Assembly: GCF_000359745.1 (NCBI RefSeq)
Contig: NZ_AQHN01000084.1
Coordinates: 372,001-436,000 of the forward strand
DNA length: 64,000 bases
Reading direction: 5' to 3'
Source of the DNA: Rhizobium freirei PRF 81
GTDB lineage: Bacteria > Pseudomonadota > Alphaproteobacteria > Rhizobiales > Rhizobiaceae
In this document: one piece after another, positions 25,355 to 33,100 of the stretch
Layout: every line of letters begins with the position of its first letter
Numbering within the stretch: position 1 is the first letter of the stretch
Notes under the pieces: generated by a model
Told to the model about the DNA's origin: nothing
The model's database searches: none
What the model saw: the letters and a program-made list of their open reading frames with translations, nothing else
Translations under genes and position numbers: made by a program

Positions 25355-28071
25355 GCGACGCGGCAGTCTACCTTCGGCATGTTTTTCATCGTTACGGCAA
25401 GACACTGGCCCTCGACGATGTCGACCTGAAAATTCCCGCCGGCTCCACCTGTGGCGTTATCGGACCCGATGGGGTCGGCAAGTCGACTTTGCTTGGGCTT
25501 GCTGCAGGCGTTGTTCGCATTCAAGCCGGAGATGTGGAAGTGCTCGGTGGCGATATGAGCCACGCGCGTGCGCGGCGGTCGGTGTGCGCACGTATCGCCT
25601 ACATGCCGCAAGGGCTTGGGCGAAATCTCTATCCCACGCTTGGGGTTGCGGAAAATCTTGATTTTTTCGGCCGCCTCTTCGGGCAGGACAGCGTTACTCG
25701 GAAAACGAGAATCGATGAGCTTCTGCTTGCCACTGGCCTTGCCCCGTTCAGGGATCGGCCTGCGGGCAAACTTTCAGGCGGCATGAAGCAGAAGCTGGGA
25801 ATCTGCGCTGCTCTCATTCACGATCCCGATCTATTGATCCTTGATGAGCCCACGACGGGTATCGATCCATTGTCGCGCCGGCAGTTCTGGGAACTCATTT
25901 CCGGCATGCGTGACCGCCGTCCGGAGATGAGCGTCATCGTGGCGACGGCTTATATGGAAGAGGCGGAGAGATTCGACTGGTTGGTCGCGTTGAATGCCGG
26001 CCGCGTCATCGCCACCGGTAGTCCGGCCGAGATCAAACAACGGACGGGTGAGAACTCGCTCGAGCGATCTTTCGTGGCCCTCATGCCGAAGAATGTCGGT
26101 CGGGCTCATAGTCCGATCGAGGTTCCTCCCCGCATGCCTTATGGTGGCCCTCCTGCGATCGAGGCGGAGGAGCTTACCCGCCGCTTTGGCACTTTCACCG
26201 CAGTCGATCACGTCAGCTTTCGTATCGAAAAGGGCGAGATTTTCGGCTTCCTCGGTTCGAACGGCTCGGGGAAGAGTACGACGATGAAGATGCTGACAGG
26301 CCTCTTGCCCGCAAGCGAGGGGCGTGCAGCTTTATTCGGTCAGCCGCTTGATGCACGCGACATGGCGACCCGCCGCCGCGTCGGTTACATGTCACAGTCT
26401 TTTTCTCTCTATGGTGAATTGAGCGTGCAGCAGAACTTGGCGCTGCACGCTCGGCTGTTCGGCATGCCACATGATACGATCGAACCGCGCGTCGGAGAAA
26501 TGCTCGACCGCTTCGATCTTTCGGACGTTGCCGGCGATCAGCCCGAGGGCCTTCCGCTGGGCGTACGCCAGCGGCTGCAGCTCGCCGTCGCCGTGATCCA
26601 TAGGCCGGAGGTACTCATTCTCGACGAGCCGACTTCCGGTGTCGATCCCATTGCCCGCGATGATTTCTGGCGTTTCCTGATCGCTCTTGCGCGCGAGGAG
26701 GGGGTCACGATCTTCCTATCTACGCATTTCATGAACGAGGCTGAGCGCTGCGACCGCATTTCGCTGATGCACGAGGGTAAGGTGCTGGCGATCGGTAGCC
26801 CAGACGAGTTGAAACAACAGCGAAAGAAGGAAACGCTTGAAGACGTGTTCATTAGCGCACTCGATGAGGCCGGAACGGGTCACGATGCGGGGCTGGTCAA
26901 ACTTTCGGATCCAGTTCGGGATAAAAAGACCGAGATGTCCGGCGCGGTCGACCCGCGCCGCCTATGGGCCTACGCATGGCGCGAGACGTTGGAAATCCTC
27001 CGCGATCCCACGCGTCTGGTTTTCGCTTTCCTTGGGCCGGTCCTTCTTCTTCTCGCCTTCGGCTACGGCATTTCCTTCGATGTCGAACACCTTCCCTTTG
27101 CAGCTTATGATCAAGATCAGACTGCTCAAAGCCGGCAATTGCTGGAGAGTTTCCAGGGGGCGCGGTATTTTGACGAGCAGCCGCCCATCATCTCGTCCGG
27201 CGATATGGACGCTCGATTGAAAAGCGGGGAGCTGAAGCTTGCAATCGAGGTGCCCTCCGACTTTGGCCACGACCTGCTACGCCAGCGCCGGCCCGAGGTC
27301 GCTGTCTGGCTTGATGGCGCCATGCCCTTCCGGGCGGAAACCACGCGAGGTTACGTGACAGGTCTCGCGTTGAACTATTTGACGGATGAAGCAACGCGCC
27401 GAAATGGCAAAGCGGGCTCCCCCTATCCGATCAATATTGAGCCGCGCTTTCGATACAATCAGGCATTTAAAAGCGTAAATGCTATCGTGCCGAGCGTTAT
27501 CGTATTGGTGTTGGTGCTGATTCCAGCCATCACGACGGCGGTCGGCATTGTTAGAGAGAAGGAAACAGGGTCGATCGCCAATTTCCGGGCAACTCCCGTC
27601 ACTCGTTTCGAATTTCTCCTTGGCAAGCAGCTTCCCTACGTGGTGATCGCCTTTCTGAGTTTCCTTTCCCTGGTCCTGGTGTCCCGGTTTGTCTTTGACG
27701 TTCCCCTCAAAGGTTCCTTTGCGACGCTTGCCGCCGGTTCACTAGCCTATGTCCTCGCCACCACCAGTTTCGGCCTGCTTGTATCGAGTTTTGTCAAAAC
27801 CCAGGTTGCGGCCATCTTCGCCACGGCGATCATCGCCATCATTCCGGCTGTGAACTTCTCGGGCTTGCTGGTTCCTGTTTCCTCGCTTTCCGGCAGCGGG
27901 CGATTGATGGGGCTTGCCTTTCCGGCTGCCTGGTATCAGCCGGTCAGCGTCGGTATCTTTGCCAAGGGGCTCGGCCTCTCGGCTCTATGGCCGGATTTTG
28001 TCGCGCTGGTCATGTTCGGCATCGCCTTCATCACTGCCGCAGTCGTCGTGCTGCGCAAGCAGGGAGCCTGA
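25351..28071 (+). CDS. rbbA: RbbA-like ABC transporter: two ATPase domains fused to an ABC-2 permease
   Basis: A 906-residue protein, the length of E. coli RbbA/YhiH (911). NBD1: Walker A GPDGVGKST near residue 43, LSGGMKQKL near 140, LLILDEPTTGIDP. NBD2: Walker A GSNGSGKST near 305, a degenerate signature LPLGVRQRL near 398, LILDEPTSGVDP. The last ~350 residues form an ABC-2 permease with a large periplasmic loop after the first helix and five further helices. RbbA was named for ribosome-associated ATPase activity, but the HlyD and permease partners point to export. Substrate unknown. Confidence 0.93.
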   Translation: MSDAAVYLRHVFHRYGKTLALDDVDLKIPAGSTCGVIGPDGVGKSTLLGLAAGVVRIQAGDVEVLGGDMSHARARRSVCARIAYMPQGLGRNLYPTLGVAENLDFFGRLFGQDSVTRKTRIDELLLATGLAPFRDRPAGKLSGGMKQKLGICAALIHDPDLLILDEPTTGIDPLSRRQFWELISGMRDRRPEMSVIVATAYMEEAERFDWLVALNAGRVIATGSPAEIKQRTGENSLERSFVALMPKNVGRAHSPIEVPPRMPYGGPPAIEAEELTRRFGTFTAVDHVSFRIEKGEIFGFLGSNGSGKSTTMKMLTGLLPASEGRAALFGQPLDARDMATRRRVGYMSQSFSLYGELSVQQNLALHARLFGMPHDTIEPRVGEMLDRFDLSDVAGDQPEGLPLGVRQRLQLAVAVIHRPEVLILDEPTSGVDPIARDDFWRFLIALAREEGVTIFLSTHFMNEAERCDRISLMHEGKVLAIGSPDELKQQRKKETLEDVFISALDEAGTGHDAGLVKLSDPVRDKKTEMSGAVDPRRLWAYAWRETLEILRDPTRLVFAFLGPVLLLLAFGYGISFDVEHLPFAAYDQDQTAQSRQLLESFQGARYFDEQPPIISSGDMDARLKSGELKLAIEVPSDFGHDLLRQRRPEVAVWLDGAMPFRAETTRGYVTGLALNYLTDEATRRNGKAGSPYPINIEPRFRYNQAFKSVNAIVPSVIVLVLVLIPAITTAVGIVREKETGSIANFRATPVTRFEFLLGKQLPYVVIAFLSFLSLVLVSRFVFDVPLKGSFATLAAGSLAYVLATTSFGLLVSSFVKTQVAAIFATAIIAIIPAVNFSGLLVPVSSLSGSGRLMGLAFPAAWYQPVSVGIFAKGLGLSALWPDFVALVMFGIAFITAAVVVLRKQGA

Positions 28072-28072
28072 C

Positions 28073-29194
28073 ATGGTCGCCTCCCTCTTGCGAATCTTGC
28101 GGCTCGGCGTGAAGGAACTCCACAGTCTCCGGTCAGATCCGGTCCTGATGCTGTTGATCGTCTACACCTTTACCTTCGCGATCTACGCTGTGGCGACGGG
28201 TGCGAAGTTCGACGTGGAAAATGCGTCGGTCGCTATCGTGGATGAAGACCATTCAATGCTCTCAGCGCGGTTGCGCGACGCGCTCCTCAAGCCATTCTTC
28301 AACGAGCCGGTGTTAGTTGACGCCAGCAAGGTCGATTCAAGTATGGACGCGGGGCGCTTTGTTTTTGTCGTCGAAATTCCGCCAAAATTCGAGCAGGACG
28401 TAATTGCTAACAGGCACCCGTCCGTCGCCATCGATATTGATGCGACCGCCATGTCGCAGGCGGGCAATGGCGCCACTTACATTCAAAACATCATCCTGCA
28501 GGAAGTCCTGGCAGCAATCCCCGGAAAGACACCGATCGATCCAATCGATCTTGTGGTTCGCGCCAAGTTCAACCCGAATCTCAAATCCGAATGGTTCACT
28601 TCAGTCATGCAGGTCATTAACAATGTCAGCATTCTTGCAGTGATCCTCGCGGGCGCGGCCTTAATCCGCGAACGGGAGCACGGCACAATCGAACACCTCC
28701 TCGTGATGCCCATAAGACCTATCGAGATCATGCTCGCCAAGATCTGGGCGAACGGCTTGGTCATCGTTGCAGCAGCAATCGTCTCTTTGCTTGTTGTCGT
28801 CGAACGTGTACTGGCGGTTCCCGTAGCAGGCTCGCTTCCGCTGTTTGTCGCGGCGGCTGTCCTCTATCTCTTTTCGGTCACGGCCCTCGGCATTCTCATT
28901 GCCACCATCTCGACATCTATGGCGCAATTTGGCCTGATTGCTATGCCGCTTCTCGTGGTGATGAACCTGCTATCGGGCAGCACCACGCCGCTTGAGAGCA
29001 TGCCAAACTGGCTGCAGCAGGGTATGATGGCTTCGCCATCGACGCATTTCGTGGCCCTCTCCCAGGCAATCCTCTATCGTGGCGCCGGCCTTTCCATCGT
29101 CTGGCTACAGATGTTGGCTCTCGCCATCATCGGGGCCGCATTCTTCGGGCTTGCATCGATGCGCTTCCGCCAAGCCCTGATTGCGATACACTGA
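28073..29194 (+). CDS. yhhJ: ABC-2 type permease (YhhJ-like)
   Basis: A 373-residue ABC-2 membrane protein, third gene of the exporter operon, starting one base after the rbbA stop. One N-terminal membrane helix (LLIVYTFTFAIYAVATG), a periplasmic domain of about 180 residues, then five or six helices including the conserved REREHGTIEHLLVMPI motif of ABC-2 permeases. It probably pairs with the permease part of the RbbA-like protein. The longer frame from 27914 lies within rbbA and was rejected. Confidence 0.92.
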   Translation: MVASLLRILRLGVKELHSLRSDPVLMLLIVYTFTFAIYAVATGAKFDVENASVAIVDEDHSMLSARLRDALLKPFFNEPVLVDASKVDSSMDAGRFVFVVEIPPKFEQDVIANRHPSVAIDIDATAMSQAGNGATYIQNIILQEVLAAIPGKTPIDPIDLVVRAKFNPNLKSEWFTSVMQVINNVSILAVILAGAALIREREHGTIEHLLVMPIRPIEIMLAKIWANGLVIVAAAIVSLLVVVERVLAVPVAGSLPLFVAAAVLYLFSVTALGILIATISTSMAQFGLIAMPLLVVMNLLSGSTTPLESMPNWLQQGMMASPSTHFVALSQAILYRGAGLSIVWLQMLALAIIGAAFFGLASMRFRQALIAIH

Positions 29195-29518
29195 AATTGG
29201 AGCTGATGCTCCGTTACGGAAAGATGGTTCTCTCCGTCGCGGTTGCGAACGGATCAGCGACGCAGTCCCATACCATCGTCGGTGAGAGCCTTATATAGGC
29301 GTCGGCCTCAGGCGTCGGGATCAATGCAAACTTCAATGCTGATCCGAAACGTTGAACGGTACATGGCCGCAGTTTTGAAGTGAACAGACGACAGCTCCGG
29401 CTCTTCGAACGATTGGGACTAGGGCCTCGGCCAGTCGTTGTCGTGGAGATCTCTCCATTCCTCTTTCCCCTACAGCCGTTATTGCACTGAAGCCCTATGT
29501 CGAGATGCGGGTTTTTCA
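29195..29518. other. Intergenic region after the exporter operon
   Basis: About 320 bases with no supported gene. One open frame on the minus strand (29214-29519) has no ribosome site and no family resemblance. The region ends in the palindromic Fnr-type box of the next gene. Confidence 0.4.
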
Positions 29519-29532
29519 TTGATGCGCATCAA
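29519..29532. promoter_or_regulatory. Perfect palindromic Fnr box before the phosphotransferase/AAA gene
   Basis: TTGAT-GCGC-ATCAA, a perfect 14-base palindrome and the best Fnr site in the window. Its centre is 75 bp before ATG 29601. Confidence 0.85.
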
Positions 29533-29600
29533 TGCTGCAAAACCCCTTCGGCATCAGACTTCCATCATCGAAACGATATAACGATATGCGGAGCTGGCCG

Positions 29601-31157
29601 ATGATCGTCGAAGACCAATCCAAGGTCACATCCTTTCTCAAGCACTCTTTATCGCGGGATGGCGATCCGGTGCAGATGATGGAGACGCACATCTCCCGAA
29701 TATTCCTGTCCGGAGATCGCGCCTATAAGATGAAACGAGCGGTCCTGCTGCCCTATGTGGACTTTTCCACCTTGGATAAGAGGCGGACCGCCTGCTTGAG
29801 AGAGATCGAGCTGAATGGCCCTACTGCGCCCGGAATCTATCTTGCCATGCGCACAATCACGCAAGCACCAGATGGTGAGTTCGCGATTGACGGCGAGGGG
29901 TCGGCGATCGAGACCATTGTTGAGATGAAGCGTTTCGATCAATCACTTCTTCTGGACCACGTCGCCCAATCGGGCGGATTGACTGCTCAGATGATGACGG
30001 CGCTTGCAGGCGCCATTGTCCAGTTTCACCGCCGAGCGCCTATCGTTCATGATGGCGCCGGCGCTGCAAACACGGCAGCCGTCCTCAAGATCAATGAGGC
30101 GGGCTTCGCCACCAGCCAGGTCTTTTCCCCGGAGGAGGTCGAGGAATTGACTGCGCGCTTCAACAAGCGGCTCGCCGGGCTTGCCGGATTGCTCGACAGA
30201 CGAGCGGCCGCTGGAAAAGTCAGACGCTGTCACGGAGATTTGCATCTGCGCAATATCTTTCTCCTCGATGGCTGTCCCTGCCTGTTCGATTGTATCGAGT
30301 TCAATGACAATATCGCCACCAGCGACATTCTCTATGATCTGGCATTCCTGCTGATGGACCTCTGGCATCGGGGATATGTCGAGTTGGCAAATCTCGTCAT
30401 GAACCGATATCTTGATGAGACCGGCGAGGACGATGGCTTTGCCGCATTGTCGTTCTTCATGGCGGTGCGTGCTGCGGTGCGCGCGCATGTCGTCGCCACG
30501 CAGGCTGAAGGAGCCGGTGCTCAAGCCTCGGCACTTGCATCCGAAGCCCGAGCTTATTTCGAGCTGGCAGTCGGTCTTCTTCAGCCGCCCCGGCCAAGCC
30601 TTATTGCGATTGGCGGGCTTAGCGGATCGGGCAAATCAACGCTTGCCGAAGCACTTGCGCCCCATATAGGCGTGCCGCCCGGGGCGCGCATTCTCGAAAG
30701 TGACCGCATTCGCAAGTCCCTTTATGATGTGCCCCCTGAAACACGTTTACCTCAAACCGCGTATTGCCCTGAGGTTTCCGTTCGAGTCTACCGGGAAATT
30801 TCATGGCGTAGCCGGGTTATCCTCGCTCAAGATGGTGCGGCAGTCGCCGATGCGGTCTTTGACAGGGTCGAAAATCGCAAGCTTCTCGAGTTCGCCGCCC
30901 GGGAGAAGAGGTGCACATTTTCTGGTTTCTGGCTTGACGCAGACCCCGGCTTGCTTTGGCAACGCGTTCAGACGCGCAAGGGAGGCGTATCGGATGCAAC
31001 GGTGGATGTGCTTTCGCAGCAATTGTCGAAGAAAACGGCCTCAATCGACTGGATCAAGCTGAATGCCGCGCGCAGGACGACCGAACTAGTCGACGAAATT
31101 CTGCACCAGATTCAAGCCAAAGAGCCAGGCCTTGCTTATATCGCCGAGGGAATTTGA
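29601..31157 (+). CDS. Aminoglycoside-phosphotransferase-like domain fused to AAA/P-loop kinase domain
   Basis: About 518 residues from ATG 29601 (MIVEDQSKVTSFL), chosen for GGAG eight bases upstream; in-frame ATG 29586 and 29532 are less likely. The N-terminal ~340 residues are an APH/choline-kinase-like fold with the catalytic loop CHGDLHLRNIFLLDG and a following IEFND. A P-loop GGLSGSGKSTLAEAL near residue 343 begins an AAA_33-type (zeta-toxin/gluconate-kinase-like) domain. The same two-domain architecture is found in Rv2004c of the mycobacterial DosR regulon and in proteobacterial clusters with Usp genes. Substrate unknown; small-molecule phosphorylation is likely, aminoglycoside resistance is not implied. 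Confidence 0.9.
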   Translation: MIVEDQSKVTSFLKHSLSRDGDPVQMMETHISRIFLSGDRAYKMKRAVLLPYVDFSTLDKRRTACLREIELNGPTAPGIYLAMRTITQAPDGEFAIDGEGSAIETIVEMKRFDQSLLLDHVAQSGGLTAQMMTALAGAIVQFHRRAPIVHDGAGAANTAAVLKINEAGFATSQVFSPEEVEELTARFNKRLAGLAGLLDRRAAAGKVRRCHGDLHLRNIFLLDGCPCLFDCIEFNDNIATSDILYDLAFLLMDLWHRGYVELANLVMNRYLDETGEDDGFAALSFFMAVRAAVRAHVVATQAEGAGAQASALASEARAYFELAVGLLQPPRPSLIAIGGLSGSGKSTLAEALAPHIGVPPGARILESDRIRKSLYDVPPETRLPQTAYCPEVSVRVYREISWRSRVILAQDGAAVADAVFDRVENRKLLEFAAREKRCTFSGFWLDADPGLLWQRVQTRKGGVSDATVDVLSQQLSKKTASIDWIKLNAARRTTELVDEILHQIQAKEPGLAYIAEGI

Positions 31158-31258
31158 GCGGGCTCCGATGCTCAATCGGAGGGAAGACCCGATCAAAGGG
31201 CTTGAAAGCCCGCGAACAGCACGGACGCGGGCTCAACGCTCGCTGGCGAGTAGTTCCA

Positions 31259-31435
31259 TCAAAAACCGTGGCCCTTGGCCGGTGGGAAATAGGGGTCCTC
31301 GTACCCCATTCGCGGCCTCTTCTCCGCCTTTCCTGTGCTTTCCTTTTGCGCGGTACTTGTTGTGTCCCTCCCTGTACCGGCACTGGCGTAAATAATGCCA
31401 AGTGCGGCGAGGGATACGATTAATGCTCGAAGCAT
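31259..31435 (-). CDS. Small secreted peptide, 58 residues
   Basis: On the minus strand, ATG 31435 opens a 58-residue frame with GGAAGGAAAC five bases upstream. It starts with a signal-peptide-like segment (MLRALIVSLAALGIIYASAG) and continues as a polar, lysine-rich tail ending in EDPYFPPAKGHGF. No cysteine, so not a lipoprotein. It is divergent from the tandem Usp gene, and the Fnr-type box at 31571-31584 sits between them. The good ribosome site plus signal peptide favour a real gene; family unknown. Confidence 0.55.
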   Translation of the reverse strand: MLRALIVSLAALGIIYASAGTGRDTTSTAQKESTGKAEKRPRMGYEDPYFPPAKGHGF

Positions 31436-31570
31436 CTAAGTTTCCTTCCGTTGCCACAATCTTCTTTGGAGAGAAACTTTGCCCGGCTGTGGGCTTGCCC
31501 ACATTGTCTTTGATCAAAACATCGCAAAAACATGAAATCGCGTCGAGGTTTACAAGTTGCGACCGAAAAG

Positions 31571-31584
31571 TTGACGCCGATCAA
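31571..31584. promoter_or_regulatory. Fnr/FixK-type box before the Usp operon
   Basis: TTGAC-GCCG-ATCAA, full match to TTGAY-N4-RTCAA, centred 70 bp before the Usp ATG at 31648 and about 142 bp before the divergent small peptide gene. Confidence 0.8.
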
Positions 31585-31647
31585 GGCGCGTTGGAACGAG
31601 TACGGCAATATCGGGAAATGCTCGTGCTCAGACTTGGAGATCAGGCG

Positions 31648-32484
31648 ATGAATTTCAGGACAATCCTCGCTCCCATCGGAGTAAACCATCTGGAGAAAGA
31701 TCTTAGGCAGGCTATCGTGTTCAGCGAGGCTGCCCAAGCGCATCTTTCGATCCTGGTCGTCGCGATGGCGGCGCCGCCGCCCGTCGGCGGCTATGGCGAG
31801 TTTGTTTCCGCGGCTTGGCTGGAGGAGCGCGAGGGCGATCTTACGAAGCTGGCTGATGCGGTGGAAACTGCCAAGGCCAGCCTCAGCCAATCCGGCCTGT
31901 CCTACGATGTCCAGGACTTGTACACGGAATATGCGTGGGCGGGAGAGGATATTGCGCCGTGCGCACTCTATGCCGATCTCGTACTTGTCGGTGCCGGGGC
32001 CGCCGCGGACGTGCAATTTAGTAAGCGCGTGATTGATGGGGCGCTTTTCCAGTCGCCGACAGCTTTGCTTTTCAATCCGACTGATCGCCCGGCGACGATG
32101 ACGCCACGGTCGATCGTGGTCGCATGGAATTCTCGCATGGAGGCCGCTCGCGCGGTGCAACAGGCCTTGCCATTGCTCAAAGCTGCGGAAGAAGTTCATG
32201 TGACCATGATCGATCCCACAGAGACGGCTTCTTCGAATGGCGAAGAACCGGGAGCCGACGTGGCGGCCTATCTCGCACGGCACGGAATTTCGGTGGTTGT
32301 CGACGTTCTCTCGGGTCAGGGCAAGGGCGTAGCGCAAATGCTTGCCCAGCACGCGGTCGATGTGCAGGCCGACCTGCTTGTCATGGGAGCGTATGGCCAT
32401 TCGCGCCTTCGGGAATTCGTCTTTGGCGGCGTTACGCGCACGATGCTTGAAACTGCCAAGCTGCCCATATTCTGGGGACACTAG
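31648..32484 (+). CDS. Tandem-domain universal stress protein
   Basis: A 278-residue protein with two Usp domains. ATG 31648 (MNFRTILAPIGVNH) is preceded by GGAG; the longer frame from 31402 would cross the Fnr-type box. Domain 1 runs to about residue 140; domain 2 begins at IVVAWNSRMEAARAVQQALP and ends with the ATP-binding G-2x-G-9x-G pattern (MGAYGHSRLREFVFGGVT). Tandem Usps in other bacteria bind ATP and support survival under hypoxia. First gene of an apparent Usp-Usp-acyltransferase operon. Confidence 0.92.
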   Translation: MNFRTILAPIGVNHLEKDLRQAIVFSEAAQAHLSILVVAMAAPPPVGGYGEFVSAAWLEEREGDLTKLADAVETAKASLSQSGLSYDVQDLYTEYAWAGEDIAPCALYADLVLVGAGAAADVQFSKRVIDGALFQSPTALLFNPTDRPATMTPRSIVVAWNSRMEAARAVQQALPLLKAAEEVHVTMIDPTETASSNGEEPGADVAAYLARHGISVVVDVLSGQGKGVAQMLAQHAVDVQADLLVMGAYGHSRLREFVFGGVTRTMLETAKLPIFWGH

Positions 32485-32643
32485 CAGGCCTGTGGTCATC
32501 CGCCTGAATTCGCTGGCCCCAAACCCGGCTATCCAGCCGCGCAGTCGTCAAATGGGTTCTCCCGCGAATCGGCCGACAACCGACTGCTCGATCGATGGTG
32601 GCGGGTTTGACGATCCGCCCCGAGTTCAACAAGGAGGCTATCG

Positions 32644-33081
32644 ATGTTCAGACATATATTGGTTCCAACCGATGGATCCAAAATGGCCTCACAAGCTGCC
32701 GCACGGGCCATGGCGCTTGCTGCCGAGATGAATGCCGAGGTGACCTTGCTGGCCGTGGCCGAGCCCTTCCGCATGCTGGCCATCGATAGCGATGAATACC
32801 GAAATCAGCAGCAGGAGCACGAAAAGTCTGCCGCTTCAAACTGCAAGGCCATGCTATCGCGTCAGAAGCTCAGAGCTTCGGATAAGGGCGTCCTTTGCAA
32901 GACGCTGGTTATCAAGAGCAATGATATCGCCAAGACCATCGTCGACACCGCTGACAGCTTGGATTGCGATCTGATCGCGATGGCTACGCATGGGCGAAGT
33001 GGTCTGTCTTCATTGCTCATGGGAAGCGTTGCAGCCAGCGTAATCGCCAAAGCCCACATACCTGTTTTGGTCTACCGCTAA
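32644..33081 (+). CDS. Single-domain universal stress protein
   Basis: A 145-residue UspA-family protein, with AAGGAGG before ATG 32644. It opens with MFRHILVPTDGSKMAS (the DGS nucleotide-site start) and ends with ATHGRSGLSSLLMGSVAASV, the G-2x-G-9x-G(S) ATP-binding loop. It lies between the tandem Usp and the Pat-like gene, 19 bp before the latter, so probably one transcript. Confidence 0.93.
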   Translation: MFRHILVPTDGSKMASQAAARAMALAAEMNAEVTLLAVAEPFRMLAIDSDEYRNQQQEHEKSAASNCKAMLSRQKLRASDKGVLCKTLVIKSNDIAKTIVDTADSLDCDLIAMATHGRSGLSSLLMGSVAASVIAKAHIPVLVYR

Positions 33082-33100
33082 TCCGAGGAAACGTACCCGT

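Noticed and set aside
29601..31157. Aminoglycoside resistance gene
   Set aside because: The APH-like domain is fused to an AAA kinase domain and sits in a stress regulon; this architecture is not that of known resistance enzymes.
31510..31523. TTGATCAAAACATC as another Fnr box before the Usp operon
   Set aside because: Only the first half-site matches; the exact box at 31571 is closer and complete.
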